DNA of 64,000 bases from Paenibacillus sp. SYP-B3998 (lineage in GTDB: Bacteria > Bacillota > Bacilli > Paenibacillales > NBRC-103111), in the NCBI RefSeq assembly GCF_010820665.1, contig NZ_JAAIKC010000017.1, positions 17,520-81,519 on the forward strand. The letters run 5' to 3'. Positions within the stretch are counted from its first letter, which is position 1, and each line of letters opens with the position of its first letter. Below are positions 36,429 through 48,344 of the stretch, piece by piece. The position numbers and the translations under genes are program-made. The notes below the pieces were generated by a model. It worked only from the letters and a program-made list of their open reading frames with translations. It was not told the origin of the DNA and made no database searches.

Positions 36429-37211
36429 TTATTTGGTCTTGGCTCCGAACATCCAACAGCTCAAGCTAAGTGTGCCTAGCCGGAAGCTGTGATGCAGCAG
36501 TTTAGCCTTGTGTGAAGTATCAGCCGCACCCAGTGCACGCAGCAGCGGGGCGAAATGTTCTGGCGTCGGCACTGCTATACGTGCGTTAGGAGCCCTTACC
36601 TCATAATTGAAAAGCGCCTCCAAATTCCACGTCTCCAACTGCTCTGCCAACCACTCCTCGAACTCGATAGCCCATTCTTGGGGCACTGGATTATTGCTAT
36701 CAAGTCTTTGAAGATTGTAAACCGTCCCTCCGCTTCCCAGAACGAGCACCTGCTTCTCCCGAAGGGAAGCTATCGCTGCACCAATCCGGTAACTCTCCTC
36801 TGGTGTGGATTTTGGATTTACAGACAGCACGACAACCGGAACCGATGAATAGGGGTACATCAAATGCAGCGCTCCCCAAGCACCACGGTCCATACTTTGA
36901 TGATCATTCAACTCGCATTGAATCCCCTCAGCTTGAAAAAGCTGTTGGAGATGCAGGCTAAGCGCCAAATCACCACGGATTGAATGTTTAACCGCATAAA
37001 GTTCATCTGCAAACCCCGAAATAGCGCACTGCATGTCTAATTGGAAGGCCGAACTAATTTGCTGTACCTTATGTTTCCAATGAGCACTGATTAGAACGAT
37101 TGCGTTAGGTTTAGGTATAATTTTGGCAAACTTTTGTAAAAACACTGTGTAAGCATGCTGCTCAGCAGTCAAGCTAGGCGTACCATGAGCAATATAAAAA
37201 GAAGGCAGCAT
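36429..37211 (-). CDS. class III extradiol dioxygenase (YgiD/DODA-like)
   Basis: 260 residues. N-terminal IAHGTPSL and LISAHWKH place two metal-binding histidines, and PTPEHFAPLL near the C-terminus gives the third, as in the LigB/YgiD family that opens aromatic rings such as DOPA. The conserved DHG motif reads MDRGAWGAL here, so the family's catalytic-region histidine is replaced by arginine. Length is normal. The substrate is unknown and activity may be altered. Confidence 0.85.
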   Translation of the reverse strand: MLPSFYIAHGTPSLTAEQHAYTVFLQKFAKIIPKPNAIVLISAHWKHKVQQISSAFQLDMQCAISGFADELYAVKHSIRGDLALSLHLQQLFQAEGIQCELNDHQSMDRGAWGALHLMYPYSSVPVVVLSVNPKSTPEESYRIGAAIASLREKQVLVLGSGGTVYNLQRLDSNNPVPQEWAIEFEEWLAEQLETWNLEALFNYEVRAPNARIAVPTPEHFAPLLRALGAADTSHKAKLLHHSFRLGTLSLSCWMFGAKTK

Positions 37212-37460
37212 CGCACAATTCCTCCCTCATCCTTCACTCATTTTACCATGAAATCCTTGCTGTATTATACCCTTTTTCGACTAATGTGACAGATTGGCGG
37301 GCGGTAAGAGACGTCTCAAAAGGAATAGCGCTTATACTTTTGCATGCGCCTACCCGTTTTGGAGATCAGCATAGGTCCATTTTATCACAGGGCATGAAGT
37401 TGATTCTAGATGGGAGTAGTGAACTTGGGAATATATCTAACCCTTGATATGCATGAAAAA

Positions 37461-37504
37461 GCCTCCTTCTGCCAAAGCTACTCTCAAAGTAAACAGAAGG
37501 AGGC
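37461..37504 (-). terminator. hairpin: terminator for the chemoreceptor gene, also masks a ribosome binding site
   Basis: GCCTCCTTCTG (37461-37471) pairs perfectly with CAGAAGGAGGC (37494-37504). On the minus strand it is followed by TTTTT and so ends the chemoreceptor transcript. On the plus strand its 3' arm contains the GGAGG of the small gene at 37512. Confidence 0.7.
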
Positions 37505-37511
37505 AACATGT

Positions 37512-37640
37512 ATGAACAACCTCTGGCAGCTGCTTACCCACCATTGGTTATCCATCGCTTTAATCCTAGGAGCCCTTGTTGCTGTATGGTACGTTTATAA
37601 ACATAAAGATAAACTACTCATGGACAGCAGTGATAAATAA
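37512..37640 (+). CDS. 42-residue single-pass membrane protein
   Basis: ATG at 37512 is 8 bases after AGGAGG. The peptide MNNLWQLLTHHWLSIALILG continues through one hydrophobic helix (~12-28) to a basic and acidic tail. The Shine-Dalgarno sequence lies in the arm of a perfect 11-bp hairpin. The gene is antisense to the region following the chemoreceptor gene. Function unknown. Confidence 0.6.
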   Translation: MNNLWQLLTHHWLSIALILGALVAVWYVYKHKDKLLMDSSDK

Positions 37641-37657
37641 TGAGTTAAGATAATGAG

Positions 37658-39715
37658 TTAAACCTTAAATACCTTGACGACTTCCTGCAGCTCGTCAGCC
37701 ATCTTGGACAGTGATTGGGAGGCCGCGCTAACTTCTTCCATTGAGGCTAGCTGCTCTTCAGCAGCCGCTGCAATGCTGTGTGTGCTTTCGAGCGATTTCG
37801 TTGAAATCGTCGATATCTGCTCCACGACCTCAACCATCCGTTTGGAATCGGCGCGTATCACGCTTGCAGACTGTGACACTTCCTTCACGTGCTGGAATAC
37901 ATCCTCTACCGCTTGGCTAATCGCCTGGAAAGCCGCTTTGGCGCTTTCGCTCATGACACTTCCATCATTCACGGCCTGGTTGCCTTGATTCATGGATACG
38001 ACTGCGTTACTAATTTGAGACTGAATGTCTCCAATTAAACCACGAATAGAATCAGCAGCCTGCGCTGACTGTTCAGCTAGCTTACGCACTTCCGTTGCAA
38101 CCACCGCGAAGCCTTTCCCATGCTCGCCGGCTCGCGCCGCTTCAATAGAAGCATTGAGTGCCAAGAGATTCGTTTGACTGGATATCGAGGTAATCAAGGT
38201 AATCATCTCGCCAATCTGATGCGATTTCCCGCTTAGTTCATTGACAATCGTGGACGTATGCGCCATGTTACGATGAATGAGCTTCATTTGCTCCGTAACC
38301 TCACCAACCGCTTTATTTCCTTCGTCGGCCGTTTCGGCTGTTTTTTCCGTCGAGTGATTCACTTTCTGAACGCCGTCCACAATCGAAATCAATTGCTTCG
38401 CAATGTCAGTAACCGTCTCTTTGGAATGATTCACAAGGAGGCTTTGCTCATCCGCGCTGGCGGCTACTTGCTGAATCGTATCGGCAATCTGTTCCGTCGC
38501 TCTCGACGTTTCCTCCGCGCTAGCGGACAACTGCTCGGACATGGATGCTACTGTATGCGTATGCATGGACACGGATCCAAGCATTGTACTTAGCCTCCCA
38601 ATCATCTCGTTGAACGAATTCCCCATTTGCCCTAATTCATCGTTTGTTTTCACAGCGATCTGATGCGTGAGGTCGCCCTCGGCGATTTGACCTGCCATTA
38701 CTTTCGCTCTGCGGATATGACCAACCAGAGATCGGCTAAACAAAATGATCGCAACGATCATAATAACAACTGCAATTAAACCTCCGATGCTTAAAGACAT
38801 AACAAGCTTGTCTACAGGCTCATGAAGCTCTTTCTCCGGCATTACGAGTCCGAGTGTCCAGCCCGTTTCAGGAACTTTTTGGAAATACATTCTGCTAACG
38901 CCCATATTCCTGTCGTCCATGAAGCTTAGTTCACCTTGCTGTTGTGACAGAAGCGTAGGAGCAAGTGCGCTTAAGGATGCGTTAGTATCTTTATCAATGC
39001 TTACTTTCATCACCTTGGATTTATCAGGCTGCGCCAGATAGTTTCCGTTGCCATCGATCAAGAATGCCCATCCCGTTTGGCCTACTTTCGTTTCTTCAAT
39101 GAAAGTTTCGAGCTTAGCTAGGTTAAAATCACTAGTAATCAGCGCGATAAACTGTTTTTTCTGATCGAATACGGGAATACTGGTCGTCACCATCGAAACC
39201 TTGGTAGTTTCGTCATAATACGGATTAGAGTAGCTATACGGCTTGTTGCTATCATGTCCCTCTTTATACCAATCCTTGTTCGGATAATCGTATTCAGGCG
39301 CGTTGTAATCCTGGATAAGCTTTACCTTTTCCCCATCTTTAAACGCATACGAAGAAAAATATTTTGTTTTCGCGTTGTACTTAAAGGGCTCAAAGAAGAT
39401 CCCAATCCCTGTAGTATCTATGCTTGCTGACAAATCATTGCTAAGCATTTGATTATAATTATCCAGTGTCAATTGTGAAGGGGCGAATTCAATCGTTCTC
39501 GCGAATACCTCACCCACTTTACGATGCGAAACCATCTTGGAATTAATGTTGCTGGTTACGCTGCTGAGCTGCTGCTGCATTTTCTGCTGAATTTCATTCG
39601 TAATTAAGCCTTTACTATAAATATAAGCGAATGCAACGATCGCAGACAACGTAATAACAATAAGGGGAATTAATAGTAACATAAACTTACTTTGAATACT
39701 TTTCAGCTTTATCAT
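37658..39715 (-). CDS. methyl-accepting chemotaxis protein with dCache sensor
   Basis: 685 residues from ATG 39715, six bases after GGAGG; the frame is open 28 codons further up, without a site. Membrane helix (~10-30), then a Cache-type extracellular sensor (~40-270; [27 protein letters not shown]), a second helix (~282-303), and HAMP ([16 protein letters not shown]). The signalling tip has the invariant [20 protein letters not shown]. Detects a small ligand and signals through CheA; the ligand is unknown. No chemotaxis genes nearby. Confidence 0.92.
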   Translation of the reverse strand: MIKLKSIQSKFMLLLIPLIVITLSAIVAFAYIYSKGLITNEIQQKMQQQLSSVTSNINSKMVSHRKVGEVFARTIEFAPSQLTLDNYNQMLSNDLSASIDTTGIGIFFEPFKYNAKTKYFSSYAFKDGEKVKLIQDYNAPEYDYPNKDWYKEGHDSNKPYSYSNPYYDETTKVSMVTTSIPVFDQKKQFIALITSDFNLAKLETFIEETKVGQTGWAFLIDGNGNYLAQPDKSKVMKVSIDKDTNASLSALAPTLLSQQQGELSFMDDRNMGVSRMYFQKVPETGWTLGLVMPEKELHEPVDKLVMSLSIGGLIAVVIMIVAIILFSRSLVGHIRRAKVMAGQIAEGDLTHQIAVKTNDELGQMGNSFNEMIGRLSTMLGSVSMHTHTVASMSEQLSASAEETSRATEQIADTIQQVAASADEQSLLVNHSKETVTDIAKQLISIVDGVQKVNHSTEKTAETADEGNKAVGEVTEQMKLIHRNMAHTSTIVNELSGKSHQIGEMITLITSISSQTNLLALNASIEAARAGEHGKGFAVVATEVRKLAEQSAQAADSIRGLIGDIQSQISNAVVSMNQGNQAVNDGSVMSESAKAAFQAISQAVEDVFQHVKEVSQSASVIRADSKRMVEVVEQISTISTKSLESTHSIAAAAEEQLASMEEVSAASQSLSKMADELQEVVKVFKV

Positions 39716-39818
39716 TGCCATCCTCCATTCATTAAAATCTACTTTGCTTATAGCTAGAAATTCGTTTGAAATTCGACAAACCCCTCTTAAATACGACATA
39801 AAGAGGGGGAAAAAGAAA

Positions 39819-39853
39819 AAGCGCAGCCTTTTGATTTCAAAAGGTTGCGCTTC
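39819..39853 (-). terminator. intrinsic terminator of the purine operon
   Basis: AAGCGCAGCCTTTTGA pairs with TCAAAAGGTTGCGCTT, with TTTTTCTTTTT following on the minus strand. It lies downstream of purD. Confidence 0.8.
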
Positions 39854-39919
39854 ATTAAATTGCAGCTAACTCAAGGTGAACTCTGAGCTATTCCAAGACT
39901 TTTCTCGTGCTTCTCAAGT

Positions 39920-41179
39920 CTATTTCAATGCCTTCAATGCGATGTCCGTGCGATAGTGCTTCCCGTCAAAATGAATGCGCTCCGCGTCAGCATACGCTTT
40001 CTGGCGCGCTTCAACGATGTCCTTGCCTAAGGCTGTTATACCCAGAACACGCCCCCCATTCGTAACGACTTGGCCATCTTGCAAAGCCGTTCCCGCGTGG
40101 AAAATAATGGAGTCTTGTACGTTGTCAAGTCCCGTGATTGGGAGCCCTTTCGGGTAAGGCCCAGGATATCCTTCGGAAGCCACAATGACGCAGACCGCCG
40201 CTTGGTCGTTCCACACAATCGGCTGTGTATCCAATGTGCCATTGATGATCGCTTGGAAGATATCCAGCAGATCGGTCTGCAAACGCGGTAGAATAACTTG
40301 CGTCTCGGGATCGCCAAAACGAGCGTTGAACTCGATCGTTTTCACACCATTCGGGGTCAAAATCAGCCCTGCATACAGCACGCCTTTGAACGGGCGGCCT
40401 TCCTTCACCATGGCATCTGCGGTAGGCTGAACGATGGTGTCCAGTGCCTCCTGCACAAGCGATTGCGGGATGTGCGGAAGCGGCGAGTACGTGCCCATTC
40501 CGCCTGTATTCGGACCTTTATCGCCATCGAAGACTGGCTTATGGTCTTGGGACGGTACCATAGGACGCACAACAGAGCCGTCGACAAAAGCGAGCAGGGA
40601 CATCTCTTGTCCCGTCAAAAATTCTTCGATTACGACGTTAGCGCCAGACTTGCCGAAAACTTGGTCCACCATAATTTCGCGAAGCGCCGCTTCGGCTTCC
40701 TCCATGGTGTGCGCGACAGTAACGCCTTTGCCTGCGGCTAAGCCGTCGGCTTTAATGACGATCGGCGCCGTTTGGCTGCGCAGGTAGGCTAGCGCCGGTT
40801 CGTAGGCGTCGAAGGATTCGTAAGTGGCCGTAGGAATTTGGTACTTCTTGAGGAGTTGCTTCATGAACACCTTACTGCCTTCAATAATCGCGGCATTCGC
40901 GCGCGGGCCAAAGGCAACGATACCTTTGGATTCCAGATGGTCAACCAAACCCGCTGCGAGCGGATCGTCAGGCGCGACCATGACAAGATCGATTTGTTGC
41001 TCTTTCGCAAACGTGCTAATCTCCTCGAACTGCAGCTCGGTAATCGGCACGCATTCGGCTAGTGCCGCGATACCACCATTACCAGGCGCGCAGAACAACT
41101 TGCTCACTTTCGGGCTTTTGCTCAAAGACCAAACGATCGCGTGCTCACGCCCGCCTCGTCCAATAACTAAAATACGCAT
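39920..41179 (-). CDS. purD: phosphoribosylamine-glycine ligase
   Basis: 419 residues, ATP-grasp enzyme forming glycinamide ribonucleotide from phosphoribosylamine and glycine (step two of purine synthesis). N-terminal VIGRGGREHAI, ATP-grasp strings IVIKADGLAAGKGVTVA and VIEEFLTGQEMSLLAFVDG, and GPNTGGMGTYSP are all in place. Full length. Last gene of the operon, 69 bases after purH. Confidence 0.97.
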   Translation of the reverse strand: MRILVIGRGGREHAIVWSLSKSPKVSKLFCAPGNGGIAALAECVPITELQFEEISTFAKEQQIDLVMVAPDDPLAAGLVDHLESKGIVAFGPRANAAIIEGSKVFMKQLLKKYQIPTATYESFDAYEPALAYLRSQTAPIVIKADGLAAGKGVTVAHTMEEAEAALREIMVDQVFGKSGANVVIEEFLTGQEMSLLAFVDGSVVRPMVPSQDHKPVFDGDKGPNTGGMGTYSPLPHIPQSLVQEALDTIVQPTADAMVKEGRPFKGVLYAGLILTPNGVKTIEFNARFGDPETQVILPRLQTDLLDIFQAIINGTLDTQPIVWNDQAAVCVIVASEGYPGPYPKGLPITGLDNVQDSIIFHAGTALQDGQVVTNGGRVLGITALGKDIVEARQKAYADAERIHFDGKHYRTDIALKALK

Positions 41180-41248
41180 CCGTCTTCCGTCCCTCTCTCA
41201 TGGGGAATGCCCACGGTCAGCAATCGATCGTGAGCATTCTCAGTTCGT

Positions 41249-42796
41249 TTAGTGTTTAAAATGACGTACGCCTGTCATAACCATGGCGATACCGTTCTCA
41301 TTCGCAACGCGGATAGATTCCTCGTCCTTGATAGAGCCACCCGGCTGAATGACAGCTGTGATACCAGCCTTAGCTGCCATCTCCAGTGTGTCGCCCATCG
41401 GGAAAAACGCGTCGGAAGAAAGAACGGAACCCTTTGCTTTGTCGCCCGCTTGCTCGATGGCGATTTTGGCTGAGCCCACACGGTTCATTTGGCCTGCGCC
41501 AACGCCGACTGTCATATCGTCAGCAACGAGTACAATCGCGTTGGATTTAACGTGCTTAACTACTTTCCAAGCGAAAAGCAATTGCTTCAATTCCTCTTCT
41601 GTTGGCTGACGTTCAGAGACGACCTTGAGATCAGCCTCCGTAAGCTGATGGGCATCGCTGTCTTGAACGAGCATGCCGCCTTCAACGGTTGTGAGGACAG
41701 GCTCTGCTTTGCGACCCGCTATTGTATCTAAGCCGCTTACTTTGAGCAGGCGGATATTTTTCTTTTTCTCTAATATAGCCAAAGCTTCAGATGTAAAATC
41801 AGGCGCAATCACGATTTCCAAGAAAATCTCATGAAGCAGCTGTGCTGTAGCTTCATCGATTGTACGGTTTGCTGCAACGATTCCGCCAAAGATGGACGTC
41901 GGATCAGCCGCATACGCTTTTTGATAAGCTTCTAGTACATTCGTTCCGATACCTACGCCGCAAGGATTCATGTGCTTCACGGCTACGACCGCAGGCTCGC
42001 TGAACTCTTTAACGATCTGAAGGGCAGTATTCGCGTCGTTAATATTGTTATACGATAATTCTTTACCATGTAATTGTTCGGCTGTTGTTATGTTGCCTGC
42101 TGCCGCATTCGGCTTGCGATAGAAAGCCGCGCTCTGATGCGGGTTTTCTCCATAGCGGAGGTCCTGCATTTTTTCATAGGTAACGGTATAACGTTCTGGG
42201 TAAGGCTCGCCCAATTGCTTGGACAAGTAGTCGGAAATCAGGGCATCGTAAGAACCCGTGTGCCGGAACACTTTGGCCGCAAGACGTTTACGTGTTTCAA
42301 GCGACGTATCGCCGTTTTCTTGCACTTCTTCCAGCACTTGCGCATAATCCGCTGCATCCACGATCACAGATACGAACGCGTGGTTTTTGGCTGCTGAACG
42401 GAGCATCGTTGGCCCACCGATATCGATATTCTCAATGGCATCTTCATAAGTCACATCCGGCTTAGCAACCGTCTCGGCAAAAGGATACAAATTCACGACA
42501 ACCACATCAATATAATCAAGACCAAGCTTCTTCATACTCGCTTGATGCTCTTCGTTGTCACGAACCGCAAGGAGACCGCTGTGCACAGCTGGGTGCAGCG
42601 TTTTGACGCGGCCATCCATAATTTCGGGAAACCCTGTCACTTCGGAAATACCGATAACCGGCACCCCTTTTTCCTTCAATAAACTTTGCGTGCCGCCAGT
42701 TGAAATAATCTCAACGCCCAGCTTAGCCAGCTCGCTAGCGAATTCAACGATCCCCGTTTTGTCGGACACGCTGATCAGTGCTCTTTTGATTGCCAC
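41249..42796 (-). CDS. purH: bifunctional AICAR formyltransferase/IMP cyclohydrolase
   Basis: 515 residues from GTG 42796, seven bases after GGGAGG; the frame is open further upstream without a site and overlaps purN. N-terminal MGS-like cyclohydrolase domain ([30 protein letters not shown]). C-terminal transformylase domain with KHMNPCGVG and [17 protein letters not shown]. It does the last two steps to IMP. Follows purN closely. Confidence 0.97.
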   Translation of the reverse strand: MAIKRALISVSDKTGIVEFASELAKLGVEIISTGGTQSLLKEKGVPVIGISEVTGFPEIMDGRVKTLHPAVHSGLLAVRDNEEHQASMKKLGLDYIDVVVVNLYPFAETVAKPDVTYEDAIENIDIGGPTMLRSAAKNHAFVSVIVDAADYAQVLEEVQENGDTSLETRKRLAAKVFRHTGSYDALISDYLSKQLGEPYPERYTVTYEKMQDLRYGENPHQSAAFYRKPNAAAGNITTAEQLHGKELSYNNINDANTALQIVKEFSEPAVVAVKHMNPCGVGIGTNVLEAYQKAYAADPTSIFGGIVAANRTIDEATAQLLHEIFLEIVIAPDFTSEALAILEKKKNIRLLKVSGLDTIAGRKAEPVLTTVEGGMLVQDSDAHQLTEADLKVVSERQPTEEELKQLLFAWKVVKHVKSNAIVLVADDMTVGVGAGQMNRVGSAKIAIEQAGDKAKGSVLSSDAFFPMGDTLEMAAKAGITAVIQPGGSIKDEESIRVANENGIAMVMTGVRHFKH

Positions 42797-42842
42797 TATG
42801 CTTCCTCCCAGAAATGGTTTTTGACTGTATGTAAAATAATAG

Positions 42843-43454
42843 CTACAAGCGTATGCTAACCCTACGCCCATCGATACTGACGCGACCTTCGCGCAGCGAG
42901 CGAATGACATGCGGCAGGAGAACATGCTCCGCCGCATGGATGCGCTCAGCAAGCGAGTCGGCAGTCTCGTGTTCATGAATTTCCACACTGCGCTGGGCAA
43001 TAATCGGGCCGGAGTCCAGACCGCCGTCCACGAAGTGAACGGTCACGCCGGTTTGTTTGACGCCATACGCCACGGCTTGTTCGATTGCTTTAACGCCAGG
43101 AAATGAGGGCAACAGCGAGGGATGAATATTAATCATTCGACCATAGTAAGGCACGATCAAAACGTTCGTAATGATCCGCATATAGCCAGCCATCACGATG
43201 AGATCGATCTCACGATCCTGCAGTTCTTTCAGAATTAGCGATTCATACTCCTCGCGGCTTTCATACTCTTTGGGGCGAAATGCGAACACAGGCACCTTCG
43301 CTTCTGTGGCACGTTCCACAACGAATGCCTGTGGACGGTCACAGACAAGAAGCTCGATGCTAACATCAAGCTTCCCCTTCTGTACCTGATCGACAATAGC
43401 CTGGAAATTCGAGCCGCTGCCTGACGCAAATACAGCAATCCGATAAGGCTGCAT
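42843..43454 (-). CDS. purN: phosphoribosylglycinamide formyltransferase
   Basis: 203 residues. N-terminal [14 protein letters not shown], formyl-transfer signature [14 protein letters not shown] with the catalytic Asn and His, and [13 protein letters not shown]. Uses 10-formyl-THF to formylate glycinamide ribonucleotide. Its ATG overlaps the purM stop by one base (TAATG), so translation is coupled. Confidence 0.97.
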   Translation of the reverse strand: MQPYRIAVFASGSGSNFQAIVDQVQKGKLDVSIELLVCDRPQAFVVERATEAKVPVFAFRPKEYESREEYESLILKELQDREIDLIVMAGYMRIITNVLIVPYYGRMINIHPSLLPSFPGVKAIEQAVAYGVKQTGVTVHFVDGGLDSGPIIAQRSVEIHEHETADSLAERIHAAEHVLLPHVIRSLREGRVSIDGRRVSIRL

Positions 43455-44494
43455 TACACCTCAGCTCCTTGGAACGTGACGACTCGCTCACCTTCAGTGA
43501 CGACGCCAAGTCGATATACGTTCTCTCCTTGCGCTTCTGCAGCCGCGATAGCTTTCTCCGCTAGATCCGCATCCACGATAATAACCATCCCGATCCCCAT
43601 ATTAAAAGTGCGGAACATATCGTTGTTGCTAATGCCGCCCTCACGCTGCATCAATTCAAAAATTGGCAGAATCGGCCAAGAGCCATATTGAATTTCCACA
43701 TTCACGCCTTCTGGCAGAACCCGTGGAATATTTTCGATAAAGCCGCCTCCTGTAATGTGCGCCATTCCTTTAATCGCCACTTCGTCAAGAATGCCCAGAA
43801 CTGGCTTCACATACAGCCTCGTAGGCTCCAACAGCACGTTGCCAAGCTTGTCGCCAAGCTCCTCTACATGTCCTTGAAGCGTATAGCCTTTATCCTCAAG
43901 CAACAGCTTGCGCACAAGAGAGAACCCGTTGCTGTGCACGCCGCTGGAAGCCAAGCCTAGAACTACATCTCCGGGACGGATGGTGGTGCCGTCGATGATC
44001 TTTTTCTTGTCGACGATGCCTACGGTAAACCCGGCAATGTCATACTCCCCTGACGCATACATGCCTGGCATTTCCGCCGTTTCGCCGCCGATTAGCGCAC
44101 AACCAGACTGTGAGCAACCGTCAGCGATCCCTTTCACAATAGCTTCAATCTTCTCTGGAACAACGCGATCACAAGCCAAATAATCAAGGAAAAAGAGCGG
44201 CTCCGCGCCCTGAACGATAATATCGTTCACGCACATCGCAACGGCGTCAATGCCAATCGTATCGTGCTTATCCATGGCAAAAGCGATTTTCAGCTTTGTG
44301 CCGACTCCGTCCGTACCGGATACGAGCACTGGCTCCTCGTACTTGTCCTTGTTCAGACTGAACAATCCGCCAAAGCCGCCGAGGTCTGTCAACACTTCAG
44401 GTCGAAACGTCCGCTTTACGTGTTTCTTCATCCGTTCTACTGCTTCGTTTCCTGCCGCGATATCGACTCCAGCCTTTTTGTAAGCATCCGACAC
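43454..44494 (-). CDS. purM: phosphoribosylformylglycinamidine cyclo-ligase (AIR synthase)
   Basis: 346 residues. Typical start [46 protein letters not shown], and [19 protein letters not shown]. Closes the imidazole ring to give AIR using ATP. Full length; starts 90 bases after purF. Confidence 0.97.
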   Translation of the reverse strand: MSDAYKKAGVDIAAGNEAVERMKKHVKRTFRPEVLTDLGGFGGLFSLNKDKYEEPVLVSGTDGVGTKLKIAFAMDKHDTIGIDAVAMCVNDIIVQGAEPLFFLDYLACDRVVPEKIEAIVKGIADGCSQSGCALIGGETAEMPGMYASGEYDIAGFTVGIVDKKKIIDGTTIRPGDVVLGLASSGVHSNGFSLVRKLLLEDKGYTLQGHVEELGDKLGNVLLEPTRLYVKPVLGILDEVAIKGMAHITGGGFIENIPRVLPEGVNVEIQYGSWPILPIFELMQREGGISNNDMFRTFNMGIGMVIIVDADLAEKAIAAAEAQGENVYRLGVVTEGERVVTFQGAEV

Positions 44495-44583
44495 TTCGCT
44501 TCCACTCCTTATATTGTCTATGTAGCGAGCGGTCTGACTAGCGTCAAACCGTCCCGTTATTACTTATTTGTTCATTTAACCGC

Positions 44584-46116
44584 TTAGTCGCAAGCACAAC
44601 CAACCTTCGTAACGTCAACAATTTCTGTTGGATAACTATTGTCAAAGCAAGCCGTGCAGTACCCGCTTTTCTCGCCTGCAGAACCTTGTCCGATGGAATT
44701 CAGCAGGCCTTCTTTTGTGAGAAAATGCAGAGAATCCGCGTTAATGGCTTTGCGAATTTCCTCAATAGAGTTCATCGCAGCAATGAGTTCTTTGCGGTCT
44801 GGCGTATCGATTCCATAATAGCAAGGGTTCATGAAAGGCGGCGATGAAATACGCACATGCACTTCCGTCGCGCCAGCTTCGCGCAATAAATTGACGATCC
44901 TCAAGCTTGTTGTCCCGCGAACGATAGAGTCATCGATCATCACAACGCGTTTGCCTTCGACCACCTTGCGCACGGCGCTCAGCTTCATTTTGACCCCTTG
45001 CTCACGAAGCTCTTGGCTAGGAATAATGAAAGTCCGGCCCGTATAGCGGTTCTTGATAAGACCCAGCTCATAGGGGATACCCGTTTGCTCGGCAAAACCA
45101 ATCGCTGCAGAAATACTAGAATCCGGCACGCCTGTAACGATGTCGGCATCCACGAAGGCTTCCATCGCCAGCTTCTTCCCCATGCGCTTACGCGCAGAGT
45201 GAATGTTCACGGTGTCGATGTCACTATCGGGACGAGCGAAGTAAATGTACTCCATCGCGCAGATTGCGCGCTTGCTGCTTTCAGCAAAGCGCTGCTCATG
45301 GAAGCCATCGCGATCAAGCACGATCAGCTCGCCCGGCTGCACATCACGGAAATACGTCGCGCCAACTGCGTCGAACGCGCAAGTCTCCGATGCGAATAAA
45401 TACGCATCCCCGAGACGACCGATCATGAACGGGCGCAGCCCATTCGGATCAAGCGCAGCAATCATTTTGTCCTTCGTAATGATCAGGAAGGCAAAGCCAC
45501 CGATCACTTGTTTCAGAGCATCCTTGACGGCATCAACGATGTCATCGTGCTCGGAACGGGCAATAAGATGAGCCAGCACTTCCGTATCACTCGTCGTTTG
45601 GAAAATCGAACCCTTCCGCTCCAATTCGCGCTTGATGATGTTCGCATTGTCGAGGTTTCCGTTCGTCGCAATCGCAAGGTCGCCCTCCCGATATTTAAAT
45701 ACGAGCGGCTGCGCATTGGCCAGCTTGCTTTCGCCTGCTGTCGAGTAACGCACATGGGCAATGGCTGTTGAGCCCTTCAAGGGTTCCAGAATAGGTCCTG
45801 TAAACACTTCTTTGGCTAACCCCATACCCCGGTAGTAATTAAACTTCCCATCCTCTACTGTACAAATGCCGGCACTTTCCTGTCCACGGTGCTGAAGAGC
45901 ATGAAGCCCGTAATAGCACAAGGAGGAGGCGTCTGGATGTCCATACACCCCGAACACCCCGCACTCTTCATTGAGCTTATCAAACATTCCGCCTTGGCCG
46001 CCTATACCTTCATTGAAGTATTGGCCTGTCCAAAGCTCATGCTGCGCTTCCCCCAATTGTACGAGGGGCGCAGATGGAAGCTTCAGGGCGTCGGTTTGCT
46101 TTATGCCATTAGACAT
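44584..46116 (-). CDS. purF: amidophosphoribosyltransferase
   Basis: 510 residues. Commits PRPP and glutamine to purine synthesis. The glutaminase nucleophile Cys52 ([11 protein letters not shown]) is exposed by removal of the propeptide. That propeptide is long here (51 residues); an in-frame ATG eight codons before the Cys, after AAGG, could be the real start. The phosphoribosyl site [13 protein letters not shown] and the C-terminal Fe-S cysteines ([15 protein letters not shown]) are present. The start overlaps purL by 16 bases. Confidence 0.96.
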   Translation of the reverse strand: MSNGIKQTDALKLPSAPLVQLGEAQHELWTGQYFNEGIGGQGGMFDKLNEECGVFGVYGHPDASSLCYYGLHALQHRGQESAGICTVEDGKFNYYRGMGLAKEVFTGPILEPLKGSTAIAHVRYSTAGESKLANAQPLVFKYREGDLAIATNGNLDNANIIKRELERKGSIFQTTSDTEVLAHLIARSEHDDIVDAVKDALKQVIGGFAFLIITKDKMIAALDPNGLRPFMIGRLGDAYLFASETCAFDAVGATYFRDVQPGELIVLDRDGFHEQRFAESSKRAICAMEYIYFARPDSDIDTVNIHSARKRMGKKLAMEAFVDADIVTGVPDSSISAAIGFAEQTGIPYELGLIKNRYTGRTFIIPSQELREQGVKMKLSAVRKVVEGKRVVMIDDSIVRGTTSLRIVNLLREAGATEVHVRISSPPFMNPCYYGIDTPDRKELIAAMNSIEEIRKAINADSLHFLTKEGLLNSIGQGSAGEKSGYCTACFDNSYPTEIVDVTKVGCACD

Positions 46117-48344
46117 GGAATCGCATCCTTCCAGACCTTCTCCAGCTCGCTTACCGGTGAGTGAAGACGCTGTTCGTTATTAATTTTAACGGTCAGCTCT
46201 GATCCTGTGACTGTTCCGATTTCTTGATAAGGGACTCCTTGTGAAGCAATCCAGTGCTTCAACGCGTCTGCTTTGTCCGGCGCTGCCGACAAGAGGATAC
46301 GCGATTGACTTTCACTGAACAGCGTGAAGTCTGGGCGAATTTCTGAGGCTACGTTGACGACTGCGCCTGTACGTCCGCCGATACAGCTCTCTGCCAACGC
46401 CACAGCCAGACCGCCTTCGGACAAATCATGCGCCGAAGCGACCAAACCTTCTTGGATTGCTTTCAGTACAGTGTCTTGAACGCGTTTCTCTACAGCCAAA
46501 TCCAGAACAGGTGGACGGCCTTCGGTTACCTTGTGAATGACATATTGGAATTCGCTGCCGCCGAGCTCCGCTTTCGTCTCGCCGAGCAGGATAATGATGT
46601 CGCCTTCATTTTTGAAGTTTTGCGTCGTGATGTGGTCGGTGTCATGAACCAGACCAACCATGCCGATTACCGGCGTTGGGTAAATCGCGCCTTTAGCGTT
46701 CTCGTTGTAAAGCGAGACGTTACCGCCAATTACAGGCGTGTCCAAGAACCGACAAGCTTCTGCCATTCCGTCGGTTGATTTCTCCAGCTGCCAGAAAATT
46801 TCTGGTTTATCTGGACTTCCGAAGTTCAGGTTGTCCGTAACCGCTAACGGCTCCGCACCGGAGCAGACGATGTTGCGCGCTGCTTCTGAAACAGCGATCC
46901 GTCCGCCAACTTCCGGATCGAGATATACATAGCGTCCGTTGCAGTCGGTCGTCATCGCAAGGCCCTTGCGGGTGCCGCGAATAGTCACGACCGCTGCGTC
47001 CGAACCCGGACGCACAGCAGTTTCTGTACGAACCATGGAATCATACTGGTTGTACACCCACTCTTTGCTCGCTACCGTCGGGGACGCGAGCACTTGCTTC
47101 AGCGCATCGGTCAGCTTCGTTACCTCCGGGTAACGAGTCGTGTCGATAGCTGCGCTAGCCTCGTAGTAAGCCGGCACTTTGCTCGGCTTATTGTAGACCG
47201 GGCACTCGTCGACGAGTGCCCCTACAGGCATGTCCGCCACGGTTTCGCCGTGGTGGATTAAACGCAGGCGACCATCATCGGTCACCTTGCCGACTTTGGC
47301 GCAGTGGAGACCCCAGCGCTCAAAAATGCCCTTGGCTTGCGCCTCATGCTTCGGCTCAACGACGAACAGCATGCGCTCTTGAGACTCAGACAGCATCATT
47401 TCATAAGCTGTCATGCCCTCTTCGCGTTGCGGCACCTCATCGAGGTAAAGCTCCATGCCGTTGCCCGCTTTACTCGCCATCTCAGCGCTGGAGCAGGTTA
47501 GCCCCGCAGCGCCCATATCTTGAATACCGAGCACGATGCCGGAATTGATGAGCTCCAAGCACGCTTCGAGTACAAGCTTCTCCATGAACGGATCGCCTAC
47601 TTGTACAGCCGGGCGCTTCGCTTCGGACTCCGCCGTCAGTTCCTCAGACGCGAACGTTGCGCCATGAATACCATCGCGGCCCGTTGCCGGACCGACGTAG
47701 AATACCGGGTTGCCGACCCCCTTGGCAACACCACGTTGGATCTTGTCGTGGTCGATAAGACCGACACACATGGCATTAACGAGCGGGTTCCCTTCGTAGC
47801 TCTCGTCGAACATCACTTCGCCGCCAACCGTTGGAATACCGATACAGTTGCCATAGCCAGCGATGCCTGAGACGACGTGCTCGAACAAATACTTCACGCG
47901 ATCGTTTTGCAATTTACCGAAGCGGAGCGAGTTCAGCACCGCGATCGGACGCGCGCCCATCGAGAAAATGTCGCGAATGATCCCGCCGACACCCGTCGCA
48001 GCGCCTTGGTAAGGCTCAATTGCCGATGGATGGTTGTGACTTTCAATTTTGAAAACAACCGCTTGGTTGTCGCCGATATCTACAATCCCTGCGCCTTCGC
48101 CAGGACCCATCAGAACGCGTGGACCTGTAACCGGGAATTTGCGAAGTACGGGTTTGGAATTTTTGTAAGAGCAATGTTCGGACCACATAACGCTGAATAC
48201 GCCGATCTCCACATAGTTCGGATTACGTCCAAGGAAGCCGCAAATTTTGGCATACTCGTCATCGGTTACGCCCATTTGCTTGTAAATTTTCTGCTCGGCG
48301 ATTTGCTCGGCCGTTGGTTCCTTAGCGGATAGCTGCTGCGTCAT
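46101..48344 (-). CDS. purL: FGAM synthase, large subunit PurL (small form)
   Basis: 747 residues, the short Gram-positive PurL that works with PurS and PurQ. Contains [20 protein letters not shown], the ATP-dependent catalytic core with two AIR synthase-like repeats, and [13 protein letters not shown]. Overlaps purQ (23 bases) upstream and purF downstream, so coupled expression of the complex is likely. Confidence 0.97.
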   Translation of the reverse strand: MTQQLSAKEPTAEQIAEQKIYKQMGVTDDEYAKICGFLGRNPNYVEIGVFSVMWSEHCSYKNSKPVLRKFPVTGPRVLMGPGEGAGIVDIGDNQAVVFKIESHNHPSAIEPYQGAATGVGGIIRDIFSMGARPIAVLNSLRFGKLQNDRVKYLFEHVVSGIAGYGNCIGIPTVGGEVMFDESYEGNPLVNAMCVGLIDHDKIQRGVAKGVGNPVFYVGPATGRDGIHGATFASEELTAESEAKRPAVQVGDPFMEKLVLEACLELINSGIVLGIQDMGAAGLTCSSAEMASKAGNGMELYLDEVPQREEGMTAYEMMLSESQERMLFVVEPKHEAQAKGIFERWGLHCAKVGKVTDDGRLRLIHHGETVADMPVGALVDECPVYNKPSKVPAYYEASAAIDTTRYPEVTKLTDALKQVLASPTVASKEWVYNQYDSMVRTETAVRPGSDAAVVTIRGTRKGLAMTTDCNGRYVYLDPEVGGRIAVSEAARNIVCSGAEPLAVTDNLNFGSPDKPEIFWQLEKSTDGMAEACRFLDTPVIGGNVSLYNENAKGAIYPTPVIGMVGLVHDTDHITTQNFKNEGDIIILLGETKAELGGSEFQYVIHKVTEGRPPVLDLAVEKRVQDTVLKAIQEGLVASAHDLSEGGLAVALAESCIGGRTGAVVNVASEIRPDFTLFSESQSRILLSAAPDKADALKHWIASQGVPYQEIGTVTGSELTVKINNEQRLHSPVSELEKVWKDAIPCLMA

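Noticed and set aside
41249..43000. A longer purH beginning at 43000
   Set aside because: The extra 68 codons overlap purN and lack a ribosome binding site; GTG at 42796 has GGGAGG at the right distance.
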